From Embiotoca jacksoni (taxonomy: Eukaryota; Chordata; Actinopteri; Embiotocidae), in NCBI GenBank assembly GCA_022577435.1, contig JAKOON010000012.1, positions 1,897,001 through 1,961,000 on the forward strand: a stretch of DNA of 64,000 nt, given 5' to 3'. Below are positions 1 through 11,215 of the stretch, in pieces. A program made the translations under genes and the position numbers. Position 1 is the stretch's first letter. Every line of letters begins with the position of its first letter. The notes under the pieces were generated by a model. That model was not told where the DNA came from. It made no database searches and worked only from the letters and a program-made list of their open reading frames with translations.

Positions 1-860
1 GTGTTCTGGTGGTCCTTCTGATATACTTCCATCATTAGATATTTCAACCTCTGGCTCCAGACAAACCAAGATTGTGATGACCAAAATGACAAACTCAAAA
101 CTTTGTTCACAAACCAGTGGGTGATGTGGTCTGTAACAAATAAATTATCATTATACATTAATTTGCCGACTAAAGAAAAATGGCAATTACGGATTCTCTG
201 CGCCCAATGTGTTGTCTTCATAGGTCATATTTTGTCAGAGACCCAGACCAAACAGTCAGTTTAATATCATAAAAAGGAAACCAAAATTATGGCAATTTGA
301 TAAGCAGAGAATTTTCCATTCTTTTCTTAAAGTAAATTACTCAAAATGATTAAATGACTGCCAAAATAACTGCAGATTTATTCTAATTCAAAGTTAATAG
401 ACTGATCATTGCAGTTCTACTCATCTGTCCTCAGTAACTCCTCTTGCAATTGGCACTGTTCACATCATTGCTGAAAATAAGATGTCAAAATCATGATCGA
501 TATGAAATTTTCACAGCCTTCCAGGTCATATAGAAGTGCTGTAATTTACGATTTTGTTGAACCCATTTTCTCTCAGTCGAGCTTACCACACCATCCTGAG
601 CCAGTGATTAAGTTGATCTCTCAGAGTAGCTTCCAACACGAGAGGGATACATCATAAGGTGCATCTCATTTGTCTTATTTCATATCTCACACAACTTGCG
701 CTCTCATGTGACCTGGAAATCAATTGAGGTCTTCCATCATTAAGGTCATTCCGGTTCCCCTAGTGCCACTTGGAGGTACGAGGCAAAGATTCAAGTGAGG
801 GGAACGAGGACACAAAGAAGTAGAGCCAGTTAATGTGGATGAAATCAATACAGAGATATT

Positions 861-986
861 AATAAAAGTGAAACAGACCGCCAGTCCTTTATGATAGTAA
901 ATCCAATGTTACACTATGGATTTAATAAAAGTGAAACAGACCGCCAGTCCTTTATGATAGTAAATCCAATGTTACACTATGGATTT
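861..986. repeat. perfect 2 x 63-bp tandem duplication
   Basis: Bases 861-923 and 924-986 are identical by eye; each unit starts AATAAAAGTGAAACAGACC and ends CACTATGGATTT. Perfect identity in neutral-looking DNA suggests a recent duplication, a two-copy minisatellite state, or an assembly artefact. Confidence 0.9.
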
Positions 987-2858
987 ATAATTTAGTAAAA
1001 TGTAGAAGAGTTTATCATAATAAGAATAAATTCTATTAATTTTGTATCACTTTTTCTTATGGAAGATATTTTGAATGGAGAAAGTACATATACAGTATAA
1101 AAATATTTGCCTGACTCTTTGTGCTGAAGTTCTGAACGCCAGAGTTGAGTTCATCACTCATTCAGGAGTTTCAGGGGATATAACTAGATGCTGTTTTCTC
1201 CCTTCACATGATGGGCCTCCTCACTCTTCCATGAACGGTTCAAACATCAATACACACACTACGCGTATACACATGCATGCGCGCAAAACTACACATGGGA
1301 TAGCTCTACCTCTGAAGATAAAAAGTTTTTCAAGTAAACAACCTTTTTTTCCATCTCAGAAATGGAAAGGAAAAGAAAGTTGCCAGTGTTGCCTGCCGTG
1401 CCCACTGGCAGGTTTCCTCCATCATCTGCAGCTTCAAAGGCTATCCAAAGACTCCCATACAAGCTCATGCAACAAAATCACTGCCTGTGCATGAGGTCTC
1501 CGTTGGCAACGAAAAAAAGAGCATTTAAGCCTCTTGGTATGAACTCATGAAGATGAAATGGATGTTTCAAACACAAGAAAACTTTCTTTGCATACCCAGA
1601 TCAAGGCTGATCTCACTATTGTCACTCATTCGTGCAACTTTTCTTCATGTGAAAGTACTTTTTTTAGTTGTTTTGTACCGATTACCATTAAGTGATCATG
1701 TGCCATCCTTATTTTAGCATCAACAAAAAAACTAAAGGCGCAAACAAAAACCCAAAACATTCATGACCACTCCCAGATTAAGGACAAAATTAGCCAAATT
1801 TAATCAACACCGAAGTTACTACCACTCTAAATTTCAAATTACAATCATTAAATGCAACCTGCTATTCAGGCCAATCAGTATAATTTTTCAAGTAGTAACA
1901 CTGTTAAAATTATGTGTCTTCCAAAAATGTGCATGACTCAACTGCAGTAGCCCCCGATTCAAACCTCCTGTCAGTCAAAGGCCCAGACATGTTTTTTCAC
2001 TGCATCATTGCACAGAGAAACACGGAATATCAGCATGACTGCACCGTTTTACAAAGGTAGCCTCGCCTTAAAAAAAAAAAATAGAGACAGAACCAAGATG
2101 ATGGATGGAGGAACAGCAGCATGATGCATTTTGGCTCACTGCTGTGACACTCAGCTCCCGTGCCGAATGCTACAGAGGTCAGCAGACAAGACTCCGGTGC
2201 TGCCTCCTCTGCTGGATGGCAGCAATGTACCATCAGGAGCTGCGCTGGAGAGGTGCTCCGCAGTGTATTAGAAATATATTACTGAACCGTGACTACGACG
2301 CACACTTTATATTTCTCTGCCAGTGGAAATCTGATGTTTTCACGTCACAGATGATGATCATGTTAAATGGCGGGTAAGAAACTAAAGGGTGAGTCTTAAA
2401 GGTAAAATGTGAGAGTTGTCATGTAGGCTGGTGTAAAAGTTGATTTCATGGAAGGTGCATATAAAGGGTCTTTAAACGCAAAAGGCCTCATGCACATTTC
2501 ACATTCTTCCTGTGAATCCTAAATCTCAACTTTTTTGTGTGAGTTGTGCTTGAACAAGTGCAGCGAGCAGGACATTCTGCAACAGAAATAACAAGGAAGC
2601 ACAAGATGTTTGAAGAAGCGTCTTTTAAAGCAAAGCGATGTCTGTGGTTTGGATAGTAGGTGGTCAAGGAGATGTTAAGTCAGGGAAATATTTGACAAGA
2701 GAATAGGTTGTGAAGTGTGAGATGCAATAGAGAATGATACTGCACAACAACCTGCACAGATAAACGAAGGCAGCTGTCGGAGCGAGAACATTTTACAACA
2801 ATACTGACCTTGTATGAGTTTCTGTGATGAAATACGTCAATAAAACTCAGGAAATCTT

Positions 2859-2893
2859 AAAAAAAAACAAAAAAAAACAACAACAACAAAAAA
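2859..2893. repeat. A-rich / CAA simple repeat
   Basis: Low-complexity tract of A runs interrupted by C, with a short (CAA)n core. No gene context. Confidence 0.8.
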
Positions 2894-5387
2894 CTCAGTA
2901 AACTGGGAAGCAATGATGGTCAGTAGGATATTTATTTTCTATTAATTTTGCCTTTGTTATATCTCATTTTAGTTCACTTTGGAAACATACTAAAACTACA
3001 AATTCAAAGGAATTATACTTTTAGGTCAAATTAGTGTCTTCTACCCCCCATACCAAACGCCCGTCTAGTGCAAATACACATTTTCAAAGGTCGCACCGGT
3101 CCAGCTGAAATTGAACATTGTCTGGGTGTACAAACATTGACCATTTAAACAACTATTATAGACATATTTTCTGACCACTCCTGAACTCAGCATTATCACA
3201 CTGAAATGAGACACCACAAAGTACACAGGGAGAGAGACATTGACTCATTGATTTCTTCAGTTTCCAAGAAAGTTCTGACTAAAAAGAGTATTTGGGGTTG
3301 AATGTAGAAAAGATATAAACTACCTACAATGTTTACTTTTGAAAATAATTATGAACTTTTAAAATGTTGCTGCTGTTCACTAATTCTAAAAAAAAATTGA
3401 ACTTTTATTTAAAGTATTTTCTCTTATAATCAGTTAAGAAAAAAAAGCGTTTTAAGTTTTACAGGTCAATAATTTATACAAACAATAGATGCAGAGACAA
3501 CTTTTTGCATTCACATTTGCATATAATGACTTTACATTATATGGCGATAATAAATGTGTTTTTAAGTTGTCTCGCGACTTCCAAGTGGCCAAAAGAAATC
3601 AATTAATAATTACAAATTCGAACCAAAAACAAAAACTATTACAGTTTTAGTAACGTAACTTCACTTAAAACTTGAATTTACTTCAATAATAAATATCATG
3701 TTGTTTTTAAGTTTTTTTGGTACTTTTTCCATCTCGTGCTTTCAATGCACCTGAAGGAGAAGCGAGCTTTTGTCTGCCCCATGGAGGACCCAGGACCGAA
3801 CTGCACAAGTGTCATCACGGTTAGTTGTGCCAGCAGGAGATTGATAAGCCTTCAGTAACACACTGTAGAGGAGAAATCACCATACATTTTGTGATTGATT
3901 ACATTTGTCAGGAGGAAAGAAATTTCCTCTGGGTGTCTGAGTCTATTAAAAACTGCCATAGAGCCCGTGTGGAGTGGTGATATAGTGCGATGCAAAAAAA
4001 CACAGACGCACTGACACATCTTAAGTCTGGCAAATATAACTAATCACAAAGCCAGGGCCCACAGCTCTCGCCTTCATCCTATTACTCATAAACCTCTCAG
4101 TCTCCCTCAGCTGTCTGCTTGCCACAGATAATAAGGAAGCCAAACATTTTTCTCTCTGCTTTATGAGCCTCTCCTGTACCCAAAGTTTCCGACGTATTCA
4201 TGTTCTCTCCCTCTCGAAAAAAAAAAGACCTCTGATTTTCTTTGGATACATTTAACAAACAAGATCTCGCCAACGAGCTTTAGCTCAGTGTGGGGACCGC
4301 ACATGCAAAAATCATTCCCTACTTTTGTGAAGCTTTGAAGTACTGATTGACACAAACATCAAGCATGACGGATGTGAGAATGTAAAACCAGATAGGACAC
4401 TGTCATGTATACAGTCTATGCTCCACTGGCTCAAAACAACTCTATTATTTGTTCCATGTGAGGGTGGTGTTAAGTGGGAGGTGAGTTGGGCTGTGAGGAA
4501 CAGCAGGGTTGCTGGATGATATTTGGTCCCTGCCAGGGCCATCTGCCCCATTGGAACAGCTCTCCTTTTTCAGCGGTCGGATTGGTCGCTGCATCTGTTT
4601 GCGAATTCTCCCACATTGTTGACACAAGACGTGCGCGCGCATGTGTTTGTCTTCTATCTTTTGCGATGACCATTTTGAATTTTACCCTCGCAAGGTGAAG
4701 ACATCTGTGTAACATGCTGGGTTAATATGGCTGCTCCTCACCATCAGGTTGGGGCTTATGAGTACAATTTTATTTATAAATAAGTTAAGGTACATTTTAA
4801 GGCTAGGCATGCAGGGCTGAGCCAATTCATCTAACTCATAGAACACATGCCTTATTAATGAAGAGTATTATGATATAAGTACTTGCTGAATTGCCAGAAA
4901 TGCCCCTGGTGCACCATCAAAGCTCATGAACTTGTATTTAAGCTACTATAAAAAATGTTATAGAGGTATTTTACCCAAGTAAGGTGTCCTAAACTGGTGG
5001 AAATATTTCTATTAAGGTATTTCCTCTGTCATTCATATAGTTGAAGCCTCTTGTTTTCCTGCTGAGCTGACTTGTGTTATCTTACATCCCTGTTGCGAGC
5101 ACCATGGCAAGGCAAGGTGGATGTATATACCGGTACCAGGCAGTGTCATGTTTTCATTACAATGACCACAGTACTGCAGATGTGTTTACAGTCCTTCATG
5201 TCCTTTGTGATATAGAGCGTCATATTGTATGTGGAGTAAGTTATTTGAGTTATTTGCTTTGTTTCAATACTGGATTAAAGATTATAGCCATGTCATTCTT
5301 GTACTTGCATTGTGTCATTCACAATCGCGATCGCGGCAAGTAGGTCTTTTGCTCCGAAGCCTTTTTTCAGCATGCTTCATATTGTCC

Positions 5388-5505
5388 AGTGCTGCAACGA
5401 TTATCTGATTAATTGATTAATCAATCAACAGAATATTAATTGTAAATAATTTTAACCAATGATTAACTTTAGCCATTTAAAAGGAAAAAGAAAAAACAGG
5501 TTTCG
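5388..5505. mobile_element. fragment of inverted-repeat dispersed element (family A)
   Basis: Starts with GTGCTGCAACGATTATCTG followed by an AT-rich series of GATTAATTGATTAATC-type words. This resembles the ends of a common teleost nonautonomous repeat whose termini read roughly GGGCTGCAACTAACGATTATT. Fuller relatives lie at 7621-7898 and about 11013-11215, with a 3' part near 57930-58090. Family assignment is from memory of fish repeats, not from a search. Confidence 0.55.
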
Positions 5506-5783
5506 GTTTAGGCAACCAACATGGCAGCGCGTTTCAAATGCAGCGGCCCCTCTATGTCCTGATACGACGGTGTTTAACTGTGTAGCTTCGTCGTGTGCAT
5601 GTAAAAGATTGTCGTGTTTGTCAAGACAACAGTACAGACATCAGTTTGCACACAGTGGAACAGTGGGAAACGGTTTTTCGATCCATCTGTATGTCTGTAT
5701 GTCATATGGTGGTTTGACAAGTCAAAGTTGAAGTTGAAGTTGTCTGTATTAAATCATTTCCGATCTTTTCTTCATTTTAAAAG

Positions 5784-5900
5784 CAGTGTTTCCCCCTACC
5801 ATTGTCTTGGGAGGGCAAGCCACCCCACCACCGGTACCTCCTGCCGGTGGTGGAAAAGAAACAAAATACGAACGTACTCATAGGACTACTACTTCTTCAC
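5784..5900 (+). mobile_element. hAT-like transposon end, isolated
   Basis: CAGTGTTTCCCCCTACCATT at 5784 is typical of terminal repeats of hAT-like elements in fish. It is followed by a GC-rich subterminal hairpin: a 10-bp arm CCACCACCGG at 5825-5834 pairs perfectly with CCGGTGGTGG at 5844-5853. I did not find the matching opposite end (GGGGAAACACTG) nearby, so this is probably a truncated or decayed copy. Confidence 0.55.
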
Positions 5901-7620
5901 TTAGTTCCTGTGGACCCGTTTAATTTCAGCTCAGTATGAGAGTCGCTCATGCATTTTTCTGTCAGTAAAGGTCGCGCTAATTTCTAGTTATTTCTAATTA
6001 TTTCTAATTTCTCTGCTCTGCTGCGTGAGCGAAGCTCAGCCCCGCCCTTCAAGAAACACAGAAGCTGCAGAACAACAGGTGGAAACAGGATAATGTTTCA
6101 TGAGTTGACGATAACTACACTCGCTATGTGACTGTAAAAAAAAGAGCAGTAAAAGTCAATGGACAAACCTCGACCTCAAACTGCTGAAAACCAGACCAGA
6201 ATATCAGCATGTTTTTAAACGCACACTACCAATATCTACTGAAAGTAGTAAGGATGCTAATGTGAGCTGCGGAACAAATCTAGCAGTCAAACCCAGAGCT
6301 GCAACCCCGTCAAGTTTCAGTTTGTTTCTCACTGAATTCTCCACAAATAAATTCTGTTTAACAAACCCTACACTCTTGTTTGTGAAGAGAAAAAACATTG
6401 CACACTAGATTTCAAAAGAAAGATTGCATTTTTTTTTTTGTCGTAACAGTAAAGGCCTCATCCAGTTAGATAAGCCGTTGAGCAGATGAGCTCACAGCTA
6501 GAAGTGGTTCAATTTGGTTTGGTGGTCCTAAGCCAGAAGTGGGACACCATTTGGTTCGTGGCTCACCCTGCTGGGTAATAATACTATTCACTCTGCTGCT
6601 CCTGTGGCCTGGCCATCTGGGGATTTAATGAGCCCAGAACGGCCTTGTTGATGCCAACCAATTGCAGAGCTCACACTCAGTCCCCCTGGTCAGTCAAACC
6701 CCAGCATGAGTCACGGGGCACATGAAAGCAGAGATACGTGTCCCATACAGCGAGTTCAAGCGAGAACCAGCATGAAATTCATACTGGTGGAGTCACAGAC
6801 ACATATTTCACTCTTTATCACACATACACACCTGCATATGCATTCTCTCCGTCTGTCAGTTCACTGTATATAACTAGTTCAAAACATAAATGGCTTAAAA
6901 AATAAAGTCGGAAATTCAGAAATTTCAGAAAACGCTCACACATGACTGAGCAGCGGACTTAATAGCGTTGTATTATCTTAGGGAAACATCTGTAATTAGC
7001 AGGTCACGCTAGTCGACTTTTCATTAACCCCTAGAAATTCTCGGGTGTCGGATTCCAAAATCTCCATAATTATGCAAACTTTGTTTCTCTCAAAATTGCT
7101 ATCACCACACAAGGGCATCTGATAAGACTCCGAGGAGTGGGGTGGAAGCGGAGGCAGTTCACAGCTCCGAGTCTGGCTGAAATACTTTTTTTTCCCTCTC
7201 AGTATGAGGCAAAAGATCAATACTGTGTGTTGCTCATGTTGTGCCCTGCAGTTCTTTGAGTGCTGTCGTCTTGACACAGTCGTAGCTGCAGCAGCTGATT
7301 CAGAGAACATTGATGGTGGTGAAATCCTCCCTCTGATCGGGGACTTTAAAGCCACAGAGCTCTCCCAGAAGGCCGAAGTGGGGCTCTGTCAAAGCACTCT
7401 GAGGCTGTTCTTCAGGCTACGAAAGCCGACAGGGATTTCAAACTGTATGTATTTAGTTGTAGAAAAACACAATAGACTAAAAAAAGAATTTATATAAAAT
7501 TCGTTTTTTAGTCTTTTTTTGTAATGGCAGACCCTGCTGATAGTTTTACATGTGTTTCATTCAGCATGAAAACCATTTGATTGCCAAGGCATTGCTAAAA
7601 ACACTATTCACTGTATTGTA
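5901..7620. other. intergenic, no gene recognised
   Basis: No recognisable coding exon. 6560-6740 is of higher complexity and less AT-rich than its surroundings, but I cannot assign it a function. An open frame at 7204-7497 has no family features. Confidence 0.5.
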
Positions 7621-7898
7621 GCGCTGCAAAGATTGGGCTACTATGCGATTACTTGATCCACAAACTGGTAATTGAATCATAATTATATAATTTGAGGAGC
7701 ATGTGCAGCTGTTTCCAGCATTTCAAATGTCATGCTTTGAAGCTTTCCTTTCTTATACACAATAATAGACTAAATATTATGGGGTTTTGGACACGCAGTC
7801 AGCGTATCTCACTTTTTACTGACAAAACATTGAATTGATTAACTTGGAAAAAAATTGACAGATTTTCTGATATCAAAATATTGTTTATTCTCAGCCCA
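7621..7898. mobile_element. near full-length family A element (about 280 bp)
   Basis: The left end is a GCGCTGCAAAGATTG-type terminus and the right end reads TATTGTTTATTCTCAGCCC, its imperfect reverse complement. The interior carries the family's internal words (TTTCAAATGT then TTTGAAGCTTTCCTTTCTTA, then GGGGTTTTGGACACGCAGTC, then TTTTACTGACAAAACATTG). With both ends, small size and no coding capacity it looks like an old nonautonomous DNA transposon. The name of the family is not certain. Confidence 0.6.
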
Positions 7899-10675
7899 GC
7901 TGTTTGTTTTTTTTCGTATGATCTGACTGTCTTTGTCCCCCACAAATTTCCAAATTTCCAAATTTTCAAAAATTTAGAGTGGTAACAAGCATTCGCTAAT
8001 TTGTTTGCCAAAATGACATGAGGTTTTGTATTGTGTGCATTTATGAACATATTTAGAAAAAAATTCAAGACGTTTTCTGCTATCTGTAGAGAGCAAAATA
8101 AACAAGAAAATGTTGGTGCCAGTGCAACTGAAGAAAATCCCGACTGAATCATAAACAGAGGGGAGCTTTGACAGGCCCTTAATCTCATTAGGAGACCATC
8201 TGGTACTCTCCTATTAATTTCTATATGCTGATACTAGCCTTCATTTAGGCCAACATTGATTTGAGCGAATATCATAAAACTCGTGTTAATGCCAGATTTT
8301 TATTGAGGCCCATCCAAAACGTCGTACTAGGGCTTGTCCTCAGGGGAAAATGACGGGAGCAACACACAAACACACCTTTCTAGTGCAGAGGTTCCAAAAC
8401 CTCCCTCTGCAGATACCAACAATTTGTTCCATAAGATATAATTCACTGATTTAATTATGCAATAGCATCACAACATAAGGCTATCATTTCAAAATCAACA
8501 ACTGCATTTATCTATCAAAGCATATTCAAACTCAAAAGTTATCTCTCTCTCTGTATGACCAGTAAAGTCCAGCGTTGTCACTTTCCTGTCGACTGTTTTT
8601 TGGACCTTTCAGCCATTCCAAAACTTCACTTATTGCATTTGCTCAAACCATCAAGTAGGAGACCGAACCCGACTGTGTCAAGCGAACATTAGCATTGTGC
8701 TACATGGGACGTGACATGACGTTGTCACATCATTGTAGTGTATACTTGGAGTAACTGTTAGGTTTATTAAATTACTGATTGAAATTAAATGACTGATTGA
8801 ACTTAAATGACAATTTTTTTTTTTGTACTTGCAGTACAATTGCAAGTGCTTTTAGCAAAGCTTCTATGTACCACCAGGCCTGACTCCGCCAGACTGTGGC
8901 TCACAGTTTCTGTCTCCGCTGTGATTATAGTCCGAAATCTCAGTTCCTATCAAGCTATACCAAACAGTGGCACCAGAGAGGAATCGTTTCCGATAATATT
9001 TTCATGCATTAGATCACACCTTCCTTTTCTTTTTTTTTTTATTGTTTTTTCAAACCACTTTATTTGTTCTCATGAGAAGGTTTCTGCTCATTTGAGTCAT
9101 GACCAACTAGGAGGGCATAAATATGAGAGGAGAATCAAACAACTTTTCCAGAAAATGCAGCACAATGGCACAGCGGAGGAAGAACTAATTAATTTGTATT
9201 TGTTTTCTGTCCTTCTCTTAACTGACACCAAACAGATAAAAGTGACTTTGCCGGGTCCTCAGTTGTCCCTTTGACCAAGCAGACTTTGTGAACACAATTT
9301 AATTACTCCTTCATTGGTTACACAGAGGGCTTGTTTACTGATGTTTCCCATTTTATGTGCCTTTGATTCTGTTTTTCACTTTGCAAGACTTGCCAGTCAT
9401 GCCCTACAGTTGCAAATAGCTAATGAAGAGCTCTGTTTGCGCCTGCTGCTTTTTTAAACACTCCGTCAATGCCACATAGCTTTGCTCCCCTCTCTTTTCA
9501 CATAATGCGCCCTTCAGGAAACCTTAAAACTGTGCTCCACAATCTGTACCGAGGTGATCTTCTCTGTCTGCGCCTCTTCCCAGCTGAGACTGTAATTAAC
9601 TTGCACTGATTGAGCCATCAAGCCCACTCGACATGTGTTCCTGCTCATTTTAGTCCCATAGAAGAATCAACGTGAAATTCGAGGCATACTGCTGTTTTGG
9701 TTGATGGGCTGCATTGTTTTCTTCTTTCCCTCAACTTATATTGTGTTTCTATTTCAGACGGTGGGGTATCTGCCTCGACACTTTCATGTAAATCAAACCA
9801 GAGGAGAATGAACAAGAAAACATCAAGAGGTAAACGAGAGCTCAGTCACACAAACGCACACACTCACATACAGTACAATCCATGGTTTAATCCAGAGAGC
9901 TTTATCAGCAATAACTCTGAATTATCGCTCTAAAGCCTCATAGTCTCTCGCTCAGTGTGAGGCACCACTCAAAACACACAGAGGCCTCCCTATTGGGCCA
10001 AATTGTTAGAGCTCAAAAAAGACTCTTCAAAGGCCTTTGCGACTTACTCCTACAACCCACAAGCACTAATTTCTAGCTATGGGGATTGTCTGGGGTCAGA
10101 CGGGGATTGTTAGAATTCTTTCTGGGCCAATTATGCAGAGAAAATAAGCCATGTTTATTGCCAGGAGACAAAACTACAGCTCACTGATCTTATCGTCAAT
10201 TTGATTTCAGAAGTTTAGATGCACTTGATGGGTTTCAGATCTTGGCAGTTTTTTATTAGCTCAGTCATACTGGCTTAACTCCTTCAGAGGGGCATCGCTT
10301 TGGAAGGGGAGATTATCAGGATGGTCTGAGATGTCAGTTTTGTGTTATTTAGATATCTGAAATGACAAATCAAATTATACAAAATGCACTTGCCATCATC
10401 ACTGGATTGTAACAGCATTACTATGAATTAAAGAAGCATCTCAAACAGACTTAACTCACCATACTGCCTTAAAAATCTGTACGAACCAGACCTGAGTGAT
10501 ATAAACAACATATCTACACAGGCTGCTACATAAATATGTCCTTAGTAATACACTTTGAATAACATACTATCTATACGTCAAATTAGTCTTTTCAGAATGG
10601 ACAGCCCACTTCTTATCACTGGTTAGTAAAACACACCATAGGCTATTGTTCTGGTATCAAACAAAGACGTAGGTC
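7899..10675. other. intergenic, no gene recognised
   Basis: Includes the longest open frame of the left half (8807-9274, 155 codons). It has a low-complexity hydrophobic middle encoded by a T run, no family motif and no splice support, so I do not call it a gene. 9400-10340 is comparatively complex and non-repetitive and could hold regulatory sequence; nothing specific can be shown. Confidence 0.5.
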
Positions 10676-10800
10676 TGTAAAGTGAAGCCCATATGGAAGT
10701 GCCCTAAAGTGCAATACCACTGATGGCAATTAGGGGCTGGCTCTAAAACAGCTGTGGCTCCAAAAAAATACCCATTCATAAAGCTTCAACCGCTCTCATG
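10676..10800 (+). repeat. dispersed repeat family B, + copy
   Basis: Contains GTAAAGTGAAGCCCATATGG, CTAAAGTGCAATACCACTGA, then GGCAATTAGGGGCTGGCTC and GTGGCTCCAAAAAAATACC. The reverse complement of the same ordered words appears at about 24560-24690, which defines the family within this window. Confidence 0.7.
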
Positions 10801-11012
10801 GAATACAAAGTCGATATAAAGAGTATGTATTGTGAGCTGTGCCAAAATCACAGACCAACAGAGATGAGAAATGTCTTTAAAAGTAAATAAATGTTTATTG
10901 ATTAACCATCACCATCCAATAAAGCATGCAGTTAAATCTGCAGTTACAGTTTCCAACACCAGCAAAACATTTCAGCTTGAAGGGGTTTGACGAATTAGTA
11001 CTGAGAAAATGA

Positions 11013-11215
11013 GCTGGCAACAATTAGATGATCAGTCGGTAAGTTGATAAATTGATCAAAAGATAATTAATTGGCAAGTATTTGGATAAATGATAAAACG
11101 TCCATCATTTTTTAAGATAAAAAGCCTGAACAATTCTAGGTTGTGAAATGTGAGAATTGTGCATTTCAAAAAATTCTATATTTTTTTGACTGTAAGTAAA
11201 TTGTTTTATTTGTTT
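11013..11215 (+). mobile_element. family A element, 5' part
   Basis: Carries the GATCAGTCGGTAAGTTGAT / AATTGATC / ATTAATTGGCAAGTATTTGG series, then CATTTTTTAAG, then GTGAAATGTGAGAATTGTGC, in the order seen in this teleost repeat. The 3' half seems lost or too diverged to recognise. Confidence 0.55.

Larger units (their letters stand above)
1..5387. other. intergenic, no gene recognised
   Basis: AT-rich noncoding sequence. Open frames here are short, lack similarity I can recognise and are not bounded by convincing splice sites in a consistent frame. Apart from the 63-bp tandem duplication at 861-986 and an A/CAA-rich tract near 2859-2893 I see nothing I can name. Confidence 0.6.

Noticed and set aside
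1075..1494. 139-codon open frame
   Set aside because: Composition is irregular, with no recognisable domain; consistent with chance.
8807..9274. 155-codon open frame, longest in the left half
   Set aside because: Its hydrophobic middle comes from a T run; no family motif, no splice support, no neighbour in frame.
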